NCBI GenBank assembly: GCA_000499405.2
Contig: HG738140.1
Coordinates: forward strand, 7,653,560 to 7,717,559
Length of the DNA: 64,000 nt
Direction: 5' to 3'
Source of the DNA: Onchocerca volvulus
Lineage: Eukaryota; Nematoda; Chromadorea; Rhabditida; Onchocercidae
The position numbers and the translations under genes are program-made. The notes beneath the pieces are model-generated. The model was not told where the DNA came from and did not search any database. It saw nothing but the letters and a program-made list of their open reading frames with translations. Numbering within the stretch: position 1 is the stretch's first letter; the number at the start of each line of letters is the position of its first letter. Shown here in pieces: positions 36,504-47,600 of the stretch.

Positions 36504-38589
36504 ATGCGGGCATTGGTAGCTGTTAAAAGAGTGATCGATTATGCAATTAAAGTAAGGGTAAAACCGGACAAAACAGGTGTTATCAAAGAAAATGTGCAGC
36601 ATTCGATGAATCCTTTCGATGAAATCGCCTTGGAAGAAGCAGTTCGCTTAAAAGAAAAACAAATTATTAAAGAAGTTGTAGCTGTATCACTTGGACCTTC
36701 GAAATCACAGGTTAATTTGTCTCCTTTGATTGTGTTATTCAAATCTTTAAAATTTGGAATTATTCATTTTGAAAACCATAAAATCTGATTTTTTTTTCAA
36801 TTTCTGTTTCTGGAAGTTTTGAATTTTTACTGCTTTATCATTTAATTAGCACTGTTAATATTTAAGCATTTAATAACTTCATAGGCTGTAGAAAGGAAAA
36901 TTCGATTTAACTTATTCTGCTTTTGTGCTTGAATCCGAAGTCTGTGACGTATATAACATTTCAGGAAACGCTGCGTACGGCATTAGCGAAAGGTGCAGAT
37001 AGAGCCATACATGTTGAAGTGGAAGAAGTCATGGCTGAAAAGATTGAACCGTTGCTTATCGCTAAAGTTAATAAATTTCTAGTTGTAAGAGAAAGGGAAA
37101 AAGCAAAACAAATTATCTGAACAAAAAGTCTTAAAAATCATAGCATTGAAATTAATGAGAAAATATGAAACTCAATTTCAGAAAGAAATATAAAAGAGGA
37201 ATAATGAGGAAAATGAAAAGAGCCAAAAATATCAATTCTTTATTTAGAAAAAATTTGGAATTAAAGTCAAATATTTTCAGATCAAATAAGAATGATGAGT
37301 GATTGCTAATTATGATTCAGATACTAAGAAGAATAGCTGAAGCTGAAAAACCAGATTTGATATTTCTTGGAAAGCAAGCAATCGATGATGACTGCGGACA
37401 GACAGCTCAACTTCTTGCTGGTCTATTAAATTGGCCCCAAGCAATGTATGCTAGCGCGGTTGAACAAGAAAGTGATAAGACATTCATTGTTACACGGTAA
37501 GGTTAATGCTTATTTGCTTGCACGCTAATTATAATCTTATTTAAAGTTCCTATCCTTCTTATAATACTTTGCATGAAGTAAGCTTTATACAAATAAGTAC
37601 AAAACTACTTTGATTTTTTGAACCATTATATTTGAGGATAGATTCAGATCTTATAATTGTCATTGTTTGAGGAACTTGAGTTTTATTTTTGATAATTTAC
37701 TATTCCATTGCTCTGAAAAATTAATTTAAATAATGGTAATAGTGGTGAACATTTTTTCGTGGGAATAGCAAACTGGAATATATCTGGACAATTTTGACTT
37801 TGTGAGACAAATCCCCCATTTTGCATTGATCTGGGATTTCTTTTTTTTTTTTTTTGTTTCTTTTCCACTTCATTTATGTGAACGATGAACTTTGGTGCAA
37901 GAAAATTATACTGATACTGAACAGTAGGATAATCTTCCGTAACTATACAAAATTTATGCTGCGAGAATGATTTACCTGCATGCTGACAATGCTTAATTGA
38001 CTCTAGAAGGAGATCATCAATATAGAAGAACCAAACTTGACTTTGTGACATCACATTTAAAGTCAGGACAGCCTTCCTAGTGTTATTTTTCTATAAATTT
38101 TTAAATTATGTTGAATTTCTAATGATTTCACATTAAATTTAAATATTTCAGCGAGGTAGATGGAGGTCGAGAATCGGTACGAATCAAGATACCAGCTATA
38201 ATAAGTGCTGACCTAAGGTTGAATGAACCCAGATATGCTACATTACCAAATATCATGAAAGCAAAAAATAAACTTTTAGAAAAGAGAAAACCTGCCGATT
38301 ATGGGATTGAGATCGTGCAGCAAATACAGATTCTTGAGGTTCTTTGGTTTTTTTATTTAGAAATTTTCCATTTAAAGGAAAGTTTGAGTCATCTTTTGGA
38401 GAACAGATGTAGAAAAGTTGTTCGGAATTATCTTGTTTCTGCAGTGTTTACTGCGATCTTCATTTTATCGATAAGAAGCTTTCTCTAAATTTCTTCTAGG
38501 TTACGGAACCTCCAAAACGGAAATCAGGTGGTTTTGTTGAAGATGTACCATCGCTTATTGTGAAACTGAAAGAGATGGGCGTGGTGTGA
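36504..38589 (+). CDS. etfb: Electron transfer flavoprotein, beta subunit
   Basis: Five exons encode about 259 residues: 36504-36710, 36965-37084, 37321-37496, 38152-38338, 38500-38589. The protein follows ETF-beta throughout: [58 protein letters not shown] (the AMP/adenine-binding region) and the recognition-loop signature [18 protein letters not shown], ending [20 protein letters not shown]. With ETF-alpha it takes electrons from mitochondrial acyl-CoA and other dehydrogenases and passes them to ETF-QO. Length is normal. The start gives the expected N-terminus; an acceptor TTTAG ends 14 nt upstream, consistent with a trans-spliced leader. AATAAA-like sequences follow within 50 nt of the stop. 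Confidence 0.96.
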
Positions 38590-38730
38590 TTCTCTTGATC
38601 GATTCATCTTATATCTATATAAATAAAAATATAAAAATGAAGACAAAAAGAAAACTTCTTTAACATGAGATAAATATAATAAGAAAGCATTTATTTCAAA
38701 CATTGGTTGTTTGTTGTTCCACTAAATCTA

Positions 38731-39560
38731 TCTATATAATAAAAATGTAAATCGTCGTTGCTGTTATTTGGCACGTAACTTTGCAAACTTTTCGCCGATT
38801 GCTTTCATATTTTTACACAACCTCGCAATCGCATAGACGCATGTTTTTATTTAGATATATCTACTTTTTTTGATCTTTCACATTTGTGATTGATTTGAAA
38901 TTTTCATACAAGGTTGCATTTGAATAGGCGCGTGACCGATTTGAAATTTTTATGGATAAAGGATTGGACACCGATTGCTACTTTATCTATAATTTGAAGT
39001 TTTTATATGGATGAGGCTTGAAGGTTTTATATAGATGAGGCCAATAATTTAAGTTTTTCGTTTGTTTTTCTGATTTGTGCGGATATAGTTGCATCGCAGA
39101 AATGGCAAGGTCATGATAGTGTGTAATGAAATGTTTCCTTCAAGCAGTTGATGGATTGTCTCTTTGATTTCAATATTAAGTCGTATCTTGGATTGCCTTT
39201 TTGTCGTAAATGTTTTTTGTATTCTTTGTAATTTTGACATTTTCAAGTTTTTACTCATTAATTTGAAATTTTGATACAACGTTGCATTCAAATAGACGCG
39301 TGTTTCCATGTAGATATATCTGCACTTTTTCCTACCTTTTTTTACCTGTCACATCTAGATAAAAGTAAGCGAGCGGACTCAATCCATTAACCATACTTAT
39401 TTTCTGCAAAGTGGACGTGATTTGCAGTATACAACGCTCTATACACTCGGTAAAGTATGCGCGTATTCCAATGCAACTTTTTGTCAAAATTTCAAAGCAG
39501 GAGGTAAAAACTTTTGGAGATTTAAGATTTTGAACAAACGAACATTTACGACTGTTATAT
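38731..39560. mobile_element. Helitron 5' ends in opposite orientations
   Basis: A plus-oriented 5' end (TCTATATAATAAAAATGTAA at 38731, after host A) is followed by several copies of the subterminal motif: one near 38780-38840, one near 38885-38932 with GCATTTGAATAGGCGCGTG, and one near 39258-39301 with GCATTCAAATAGACGCGTG. Near 39455-39555 the motif and the start-proximal GTTCGTTTGTTCAAAATC segment appear on the minus strand. The segment looks like nested, partly inverted Helitron remnants directly ahead of the ORF1-type gene at 39709. Confidence 0.55.
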
Positions 39561-39708
39561 TTTAATACCATATATAATATTTCAAAAACAACAGAGCGGT
39601 AGCAACAGTCCAACAATTCAGTTGAACAGTTTCGAGTTCAAGTTCTAGTCCAGTCACAAGTCAATTTCGAGAATAGTTTGGGTGCTGTTGATCTCTTTCA
39701 TCCAAATA

Positions 39709-40290
39709 ATGCGTCGCAGAAAATCAGACTTAGGCTATCGTACTCGCAAAGTGGAAGCAAGGCGACGATTAGTTGCAAATCAAACTGAAGAAGAACGGGC
39801 ATTATCGAATGAGAAAAAAAGACGAAGAATGGCTCAAATGAGAGCAGAGCGACGTGCAGCCAGACTTGAGAATGCTCAGTCACAGCAGTCGTGTTCTGTA
39901 GCTTCAAAAATGCTTCGTTCTCATCGGAATAAACGCAAAAAATCAAACTTAGGTCGTCATACTCGCGCAGCGGAACGAAGGCGGCGATTAGTTGCAAATC
40001 AAACTGAAGAAGAACGGGCATTATCGAATGAGAAAAAAAGACAAGAAATGGCTCAAATTCGAGCACAGCGACGTGCAGTCAAACTTGCGGATGCACGGTT
40101 ACGAGCACATCAATCGTGTTCTGCAGCTTCAGATTTGCTTCGTTCTGAACAGAATGAATGCTATGGGCTAAAAGTGGATGAAGGATTTTATTATAAGGGC
40201 TTCACTGGCCCAATAAGTGCCGAAATTCTAATGGAGGAATATGAAGAATCTAATTCAAACAATTTGAATGCTTTACCATCATTTCAGGTT
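39709..40290 (+). CDS. Helitron ORF N-terminal part with duplicated STPR-type basic modules
   Basis: The longest frame starts at 39682, but the protein-like part begins at the ATG at 39709 (MRRRKSDLGYRTRKVEARRR) and is open to a donor-like CAG/GTTTGT at about 40290. It holds two tandem modules of about 73 residues. Each starts R-K-S-(D/N)-L-G-x-x-T-R and contains RLVANQTEEERALSNEKKR, then an Arg/Ala-rich helix (RAxRRAxxL) and a QSCS-AS-LLRS end. This matches the basic, score-and-three-peptide-repeat-like N-terminus that precedes the Rep and Pif1 helicase domains in Helitron proteins of many invertebrates, and probably binds DNA. No Rep or helicase domain follows on this strand, so it is a fragment. 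Confidence 0.7.
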
Positions 40291-40738
40291 TGTTACAAAT
40301 GTCAGTTGTTATATTTATTTGATATCATTCGAAAATCACAAAATACGGCTTTTGTTTTTTTTTTTTTTCACACTTTTTTTCCATTTTTTTCTTTAAATTA
40401 TGATCATCACTTGGGTTGTATCAGTATCAAATACGATTCTGTGCTCAACAGTTATGTGATTACAATCGTCTTGGATTCCGATACAACCCAGCCAATGATT
40501 GTAATTTGAGCCGACATGTTCTCATCGGCACCATGATTAAGTGTGTTCTTATTATAAGAACTTCACTGGCCCAATAAGCGCCGAAGCTCTAATGGAGGAA
40601 TATGAAGAATTTGGTCCAAGCAACTCGACTGCATTATTATCATTTCCGGTTTGTTGCAAAGTTTATTTGATGCCAGTTGTTATATTTATTTGCTATCATT
40701 TGAAAGTCACAAAATAAAGCTTTTGTTTTCTTTTTTTT
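40190..40738 (+). repeat. Two direct copies of a ~180-bp Helitron coding segment
   Basis: The segment from 40190 to about 40366 (encoding YKGFTGPISAEILMEEYEES plus the intron start) recurs at 40551 to about 40738 (YKNFTGPISAEALMEEYEEF), 361 bp downstream, with scattered substitutions and small indels. The second copy is followed by short open stretches to about 41100 that I cannot assign. Confidence 0.75.
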
Positions 40739-41325
40739 CAATTTATTTTAATCCATGGAAATCCTATTTTAAGATTAAGATCTTTATTAAATCAAATGAA
40801 GGCTGAGTGATGTCTATAGAATAACGCAATTAGCGAAGTTTTATGGAATATGGATCGTAACCACCATTACTGGTTATGAAGAACCGGAACAAATCATGGT
40901 GGTTAAAATAATTGGTAGCTTTACCAGTTATTTGAGACCCATAGGTTCTAAATGCGCAAAGATTTCTTTTTTTTGTTTTCAAATTGACTCAATCGAGAAA
41001 ATTTTTAGTTCAATCAAACGAACGAATGAAAGCTATGTCAATGAAGTCAAGAATTTTAAATCATATCATCTTCTAAGGGAGCGTTTACACTGTATCATAG
41101 ATTAAATCACATTTGAAATGATGTTGGTGATTCTTATATTTAGCATGCACATAATTGCTTATTTCTGATCATTAATTTGCTGCAAAATTTCTTGCTAACT
41201 CTCTATTTTCAGTGGTATTTAAATTTCGACTCTTTTAAGAATTTAAATTTTATTTCAGTTCTGGTTCATAAATCTTTCTCTTTAAAATATCTATATAATA
41301 GCCAGATTTTTCACAGGTCTTTCAA

Positions 41326-41662
41326 TCTATATAAATAAAAATGTAAGTGTTCGTCGTTACTACCGCACAACGTTCTAAGGTTTTCACCGATTGATTTGGA
41401 ATTTTGATACAGTGTTGTATTCAAATAATTGCGTGTTTCGATATAGATATACTTTTTTTTTTTTTCACTTGTAACATTTTCTACAGGTAAAAGTGAGCAG
41501 ACTAAATTTTTCGGCCACGCCTACTTTCTGCATTGTTCATATTTAAACAATGTTTCATGTTCTTCATCGACTGATTTGAAATTTTGATACAACATTCGAA
41601 TAGCATGTATTTAAGAACTTTCAGACTAGTTCGAGCCGATCACGCTTATATATATATACTAG
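41326..41662 (+). mobile_element. Second non-autonomous Helitron
   Basis: Starts TCTATATAAATAAAAATG at 41326 after host A and ends CTAG at 41659-41662 before T. It carries two copies of the subterminal motif (about 41390-41430 and 41570-41605) and near the 3' end CGAGCCGATCACGC, similar to the left hairpin arm of the element at 16842. The right arm has been replaced by an AT run, so the terminal hairpin looks lost. Confidence 0.6.
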
Positions 41663-42234
41663 TCCAGTTAGTATATTTATTATTTATATATTTATTCATA
41701 TTCATTTACAGAATGTTTAATTTATATCAGATATGAACTTTGTTTTTAATGCATTATATTAACCCAAAAAACAAAAAAAAAAAAAGGAAAAAAACAAGTT
41801 GGACCGTGGAAACTTTTATTGTAAAAATCACTAATATTATTTCTAAAGTATCTCTCGGTGATGATACGAACGATGCAAAAGAACTGGATGCAAATCTGAC
41901 GAAAGTGATCGGAAATCAGTCACTGCATAAAGTTGATCTATTGATTAAATTTTTATTAATTTCTCTTTTTCAAAGACATGAAAATTGTTCTTAGAAATGT
42001 ATACTTTTATCTGTATTTTCTTAATAAACTAAAGCAATGCAAATGACGCAAAATTATTTTGTAGGCTAAAAATTTTCACAATGTATTTAAATAAAGCTGA
42101 GGATATTAACCAACATTAATAAACATATCGGAAATTGAGATTTTGATGAATCTCAATGGCTATTCTTCATAATGAAATATATTCTTTTAAAAACAGGAAA
42201 CAAAATAAAGAAGGAAACAAAAAGTGGGAGATGG

Positions 42235-42895
42235 TTATGATTTTTCTATTCGTTTTTCAATCTTCTCCAACAAAACTTCTATTTGAGCGTTGAGATTCGG
42301 TTGTCCTCGTTTGTTCTTTTTTGATAATGCCTTATTCATTTTCCGTTTAATTGAAGTGTAGTTCTCCAAAACTTTTTCTCTCTTTTCTCTTTCCAGTTGA
42401 CGTTTTTCTTTTTCAGCTTTCCGCTCTGCTATAATTTTCTGATAAATAAGTTGCGCGCGTTGGTTAGCATGCAAACGTCTTTTCTTCCTAAAGCATAATG
42501 TCATATACAAGAATGTTCTCAATACAAGCTATCCCATCCCTGAGGATTTAATGCTCTTCTAAACTGTCTGTCCACTCGCATTATAGACGAAACAGAAATC
42601 TCGTCATTCTGCAGCTAAAAAGCATGAATTTCTGGAAAGGAATAAACAATGTGTACGAGTTGCTCTATTGAGCTAGGATTTCATTGCATTCCTTATCAGT
42701 TATGATTTGCAACAATAAAATGCAAAAAGCACATATCATCAGTACTATTAATTAAAAGCATACGAAGCAGACTTCACTCAATTTTTTTAAGTCAAAAGAA
42801 AAAGTTTCAAACCTTTGAAGAGAGTTTGATGGGTGCTTGTCAACGTCTGACAAAATCTTAGATGATGTCCCAGCTTCCATGCTGCTACTTGCCAT
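42235..42895 (-). CDS. FYV7/CCDC59 (TAP26)-like rRNA-processing protein
   Basis: Two exons encode about 111 residues: 42813-42895 and 42235-42487. The short Ser-rich N-terminus (MASSSMEAGTSSKILSDVDK) leads into a strongly basic helix (RKKRRLHANQRAQLIYQKII, then many K/E/R) and the C-terminal signature KRGQPNLNAQIEVLLEKIEK. That last motif (GQP-x-(L/M)-x3-I-E-x-LLEKI) is characteristic of the FYV7/CCDC59 family. Yeast Fyv7 is a nucleolar factor for early 18S pre-rRNA processing; human CCDC59 is also called TAP26. Only the C-terminal block is strongly conserved, so the assignment rests on it. An acceptor (TTATTTTCAG) lies 5 nt before the ATG. The gene is intact although Helitron remnants flank it. 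Confidence 0.72.
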
Positions 42896-43039
42896 TGTAA
42901 CTGAAAATAAGTATTAGAACTATGCTAAACAATTTAAGCTATCTATAGAAGAGATGTTGAGGAAAGTAATTAATTTCAATGAGGTAACTAAATGGTATAA
43001 GGGTCAGCGACCATTTCGATGATAATATAACGTTTAAAA

Positions 43040-44870
43040 AAGTCGATGAATTTAAGTTAAGGATAGAAAGATAAGACCTAAATACAGTCGCATGAGGAAG
43101 CTCCAATATGCGACACAGATCGCAGTCACCCATTTTAGTATCGATACCACCTACGCAATGAAGCCCATTGGTCTGGTCGAATGGCATTATGCGGTTGGCC
43201 TCCACTATTTCTAAAATGTTGATGGTGCGATGGGGATGTTTTTGTTGTCTCCAAGGCAATTGGCAACATAACAGACTTACATTATTGAACGGTCATGCTA
43301 GTTCCATATCAACTTCGCCCATCATAAATTGTCGAATGATCTTTCCTAGAATAATTATCACGATTTCTATCATTTTTATCCTCTCTTCTATTATGACATT
43401 CCTGTTTTCATTCCCAGTCACTGCTATTTAATGCAATTATGTTCTGTGAATAATTCTAAATCCCGGCAAGATATTATTTTTTTTCAAGCATGCCTTATTT
43501 TCTTCTTGAATGATTATTTTAAATTTTATCATTTATTAGCTTGTAATCCTTTACGTCACTTTAAAAATTTGAGAGGTTATTTTTTTAAAACAGTTTCGAG
43601 TAAGGTGTTGCTTTAAGGTAATTTGATCTGTCTCTTAATGGTGCACCCGCCAAAACTGTTTTTGAGGGAACACAGCAGTATTTCAAAATGATTGGTGATA
43701 AGTCTGGATTAAATTCCTATTAACCTATCACATTAAACTACTGGTTTGCTTATTACTCAAAAAAAAATGTATTACCCCAAATGAAAAAACCCGGTGTAGC
43801 AGCAATAAATTTCATCAAATATTTCAAGCGATAATCAGAGTCATGCTTTTAAATTCAAAATTTTTAGGAGCTTATTCTAGAAAGTCTTCATCAATAAATT
43901 GATCCATTTCAAAAATTCGAAAAATCTGGTAAGACATTAGTTATTGGCAACTCTGTAATATACTCAATTCTGTAATATACTCATTTTGATAAGTGGATTC
44001 CAATCATGTTAGACTTTTCGTACTCTTTCAGATAACAATGAAACTAAATATTTAAATCGTCCATATGCAGCTGGCACGGCCGGCAGCATTTCCCGGAAGA
44101 TTTTTGTTCAGTGGTTCTTGTCCAAACAATAATAGAAAGGATGACGACATTGTATCATTGATCATAGACGTTATTAATTGCAGCAACAGCAATTCAGCAG
44201 CTTCATCGGTTATATTTATACTTTTTGATAGTATTAAAAAAGTCACTGTTGATATTCTCTGTTATTCAATTCCTTGTTTTAGAATTCGCAGCAATCGCGG
44301 TGCATCATTAATAATCATGATTTGTGTAGTTTTTAGCGAATGAAACTAATATTACTTCTCTAGCACTGAGTAATTTTGATAATAATGGTCGCATCATGCA
44401 GAAAAGCATTCAATTCTTCAATTATTTTTTCTGTTCTTGCCACTGTAAAATTATATCAGTTTATATTCTCCATCCAATTAAATCAGATTTTTAATACCAG
44501 CTTCATTTTAGTATCAAACAATACATCAGCAGGAAGATCGGTTTCCAGAAATCTTGACATTGGTTTCATCAAGGATATCCGAGAACTTTCAAAACATCGA
44601 TGGCACAAATCGCAGCACTGACGACAAGTTGTCAGCGAGTTTGCATCAGAGGCAAAGAAGAAAATAGTAATTGAATCAAGCTGCTGTATAATTCAGTATC
44701 TCCATAAATCCATAATTTACTTAACTTATTTTCCTTTTTATAAGGAACTTCCTGCTGAATCAATCTCTGTAAATAAAGGATTTGCATCACCTGCAAGCTC
44801 AGATGAAATATTGAAACAGATTTCAATGGGATTCCACATTTCAGACTTCGTAAATAGAAGGTCCCATAAA
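43040..44870 (-). pseudogene. Unresolved coding-like block, probably broken
   Basis: Several minus-strand stretches read like protein but do not join. At 44690-44510 an exon-like open segment follows an acceptor (ATTATACAG) and reads QLDSITIFFFASDANSLTTC, then a Cys-rich part and SRFLETDLPADVLFDTKMKL. It can be preceded by LKCGIPLKSVSIFHLSLQ across a 104-nt GT-AG intron. At 44342-44052 a frame with one internal stop reads TTQIMIINDAPRLLRILKQG and ITDEAAELLLLQLITSMIND. At 43260-43050 another reads ILEIVEANRIMPFDQTNGLH and KMGDCDLCRILELPHA. No family was recognised. It may be a decayed host gene or transposon parts; the in-frame stop and phase conflicts argue against one intact gene. Confidence 0.35.
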
Positions 44871-44932
44871 ATTTTTTTTTTTTGTAATTTTTTCTACGCT
44901 TAGTTTGTCTTTTTTATTGTTGGCAACGCGTG

Positions 44933-45000
44933 GCTGGTTCCAGCTAGTCTATATGAATAAAAATGTAAATGTTTGTTCAAAATCTTAAATCTCCGAAAAT
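44933..45000 (+). mobile_element. Head-to-tail Helitron junction
   Basis: A 3'-end-like GCGTGGCTGGTTCCAGCTAG (CTAG at 44945-44948, with the self-complementary GCTGG-TT-CCAGC just inside) is followed immediately by a 5' end, TCTATATGAATAAAAATG, at 44949, and then GTTCAAAATCTTAAATC. The same order of 3'-like and 5'-like sequence occurs near 31180-31240. Confidence 0.6.
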
Positions 45001-45011
45001 CCTTACTCAAA

Positions 45012-46010
45012 CGCGTCATTTTGACATAATGTGAAAAAAGCAGTTAATATTGTAACCGGTGGATTCAGGGCCATTTGTAGCACATTTACAGCTATGAAAT
45101 AAATGCATTGTCCGTTTTCTAGATTTACTTGTCAAGTGAATAACAACTGGACTTCATTCATGTATGAAAGTGAAAAAATTCGCCATTCAGCTTCACTGCT
45201 GCTTATGTATTTTCCAGCCTGCTACTGTGCGATTTCATCGATATGTAATACCGCATTCCAATTTCTGGCTGCACGCTAAAAATTGCCATTCGCTCGCTGC
45301 CTTTATTCACATACAAATGTATTTGATCGATTTAACGGAGTTACAGTATTCCAGGTTTATATACGCTTTGTATGTTTTTAATAGCAAAGGCGAATATGGA
45401 ACAACCCATCGGTTATTAATTTCGATGTCACTATTTTGCATTTGTAGAATTGCTAATTTAACGCCATCTTCTTCTGATCTTCTGTATAAAGGGTATCCAT
45501 CGTTTCCTGTAACTGTGTTGGATACTAATGCTGGAGGATATCGCTTAGAGAATTTTCCGTCTACATGATGAGTTTGGATTCAGTATACCGCAGAGTCCAT
45601 GTATCATATTGATGTTGTCATCATACAAATCCTTATGTGGTATTTCAGCGCATGTTACATCGTCGATTTCGTTTGAAATGATTTTGTCGTAAAGCCAGAT
45701 TAGTATATGTGCGTGTGGCAATCCTCTCTTTTGCCATTCCACTGAATCATCCAGCAGTGCATAGACCCAAATACTTCATGTTTTACCATGAAATCCATCA
45801 GCGATTTCAGCTTCTTTCTATTGTGATGTCACGCTTATCCATCGGGGATTATGCAGGATGTAAGAGTTTTTGTATATCGCCACAGTTCTTCAAGAAGTTC
45901 CACTTATATTCTTGCGTTATATCTCGCAACACATTTGTGCGTACTGATATGCATTCTTCATTCATTTGTTCACGAAAGAGTTTGAGGACGCTTATTCTGA
46001 ACGAATAATT
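45012..46010 (-). pseudogene. Broken Helitron Rep region (Helitron_like_N)
   Basis: Reading the minus strand with several frame changes gives a continuous Helitron replication-initiator region. It has an N-terminal LFREQMNEECISVRTNVLRD, then a KLLHPA-SPMDKRDI stretch, the hallmark EWQKRGLPHAHILIWLYDKI followed by CAEIPHKD and MIHGLCGILNPNS, then INNRWVVPYSPLLLKTYKAY and EYCNSVKSIKYI, and finally VNLENGQ and ALNPPVTILTAFFTLCQND. The HxH motif (PHAH) and order match Helitron_like_N. At least three frameshifts or stops interrupt it, so it cannot make the enzyme. It breaks off near 45012 beside another Helitron end, and no clear Pif1 helicase continues it. Confidence 0.82.
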
Positions 46011-47280
46011 CATTTCACCTATCGCAGCATAAAAAAAGCAAATGAAAAATATAGATTTTTTACAAGATGGTTTACATTAAGTTTTGAAATGCTATAGAAA
46101 TGTTCGTTATCGATTTAGCGTGATATTATTTTTGCATCCGTATAACATCTATTGATGTTAGCCTGTCAGTAATTTATTGTGTCTCTGATGCAATTTTTTT
46201 AGTTCTATAGCCGTTTTATTGATTTTTTAAAATAATTTTTCAAGAAGTTCCGCTTACATTCCAATGTTTTTTGTACGGGCAGGAAGCATGAGGAAAGAGC
46301 CATCTATTTCAGAAAGTATTATCAGTTGTAAACCTATTAAAACACATAGCTCGCATATGCCATGATTTGTTTCAACAGAAATAAACAGACTTAAAAAACG
46401 ATGTTTTGATGAACAGTATGTATAAACATATTAATATGTATAAACATATTAATTTACACACAACGATAGTTTCTCCGAAGTATCTGCTTTGATATTTCCT
46501 TTGACTTGTGATTTTTATTAGCAATCTAAAAAAGTTCACACTAATCTAAATCAACAATATATGCACAATTTTCGAAATATGCGTACGGATTACATTCATA
46601 ATAAAATATCTGCTCACTTATACCTATTATCAATTCATTTATTTGCTATTGATTGTACTATTTGACATATTTTATTACTAATTTTTTTGTAAACTTATTG
46701 ATAAATTAATTATCGAATGATCATAAAAGTCTTCATGGATTACACATATTACCAATTAGGCAAACATACATGACTGACCCATTTCCTCAGCTGTGCAGTG
46801 TATACATTGAGTAATAATTTCGAATTGATTCGCAGCTGTGCATTTCTCGTAAACATTCTGACAAATAATCTTTTGCAAGAAAAGGATTAAGACAGGAAAA
46901 TTTATTTATCAAATGCGAACTTTGTGAGGATTAAAAACTCAAATAAATAGAAAATTAATAATGAATAGTTCTTCAAATGTGAAAAATTAAAGCAAACATT
47001 AATTCAAAACAAAAAGAAATTTCAGATAATGATATATTCAGAATTTCATGCTAAAAGAATTTTCGAGATGAAGAGAGGTCAAGAAAGTGCGAAATAATTG
47101 TTCAGAAATGTGCTAACAAATAGCTCGATGAAAAGTTAATTGACATATATTATGAGTGCATTGAATGCATGGCAACTGATGCGTTCTCATGCATATGGCA
47201 GCATATTGTGAGTCATGGTAATTCACTTTTTTTTTGCTATGAGTACATTTTTAATAAACATAATCGCTATATTTTCAAAA
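46011..47280. other. Intergenic, no gene seen
   Basis: AT-rich sequence between the broken Helitron and the palindromic repeat array. A short direct repeat (ATAAACATATTAAT) occurs near 46430. Nothing else is recognisable. Confidence 0.45.
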
Positions 47281-47523
47281 GATGTCGCCATGTTGCGACA
47301 TTGCACATTTTTAAGGGATATCGCCGATTTTTCAAGAGATATCGCCACGTTGCGATGTTACCACACTCCTAAGGGATGTCGTCACGTCGCAATGTTGCCA
47401 GATTTTTAAAAGATATCAATATGTTAAGATATCGCCACGTTGCGATGTCGTCAGATTTTTAAGAGATGTCGCCACATTTTGAAGAGCTGTCACCATATTT
47501 TTAAAAGATGTCACCATATTTTT
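47281..47523. repeat. Imperfect tandem array of small palindromes
   Basis: Six or more units of roughly 35-40 bp share GATRTCGCCACGTTGCGAT followed by GT(C/T)RCCAGATTTTTAARA. Each better-preserved unit contains ATCGC-CACGTT-GCGAT, which can fold into a short hairpin. Units become shorter and lose the palindrome toward 47523. The array is translated by chance in a 67-codon plus-strand frame, which I do not consider a gene. Confidence 0.7.
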
Positions 47524-47600
47524 TCAATTATTGTTAGCAATTAATGCCGAAAAGATTTATGCTTCGCTTTCTTTCAAAGTATGTACTGTTTTGGCTACGA

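Noticed and set aside
37683..38054. Minus-strand 123-codon ORF inside an ETFB intron
   Set aside because: Contains a poly-lysine run from a poly-T tract, and no recognisable domain or splice evidence.
39698..40066. Minus-strand 122-codon ORF
   Set aside because: Antisense shadow of the duplicated Helitron module on the plus strand.
44050..44200. Minus-strand reading with VYDQ and a TxKxF-like stretch, possibly the Pif1 P-loop region of a Helitron
   Set aside because: The GxxxxGKT motif is absent, and another frame over the same bases is longer and more protein-like. The likeness is too weak to call a helicase.
47169..47372. Plus-strand ORF with repeating FKRCRHVATL / FKRYRHVAML units
   Set aside because: It is a translation of the palindromic DNA array; units are not a multiple of three throughout and another frame is equally open.
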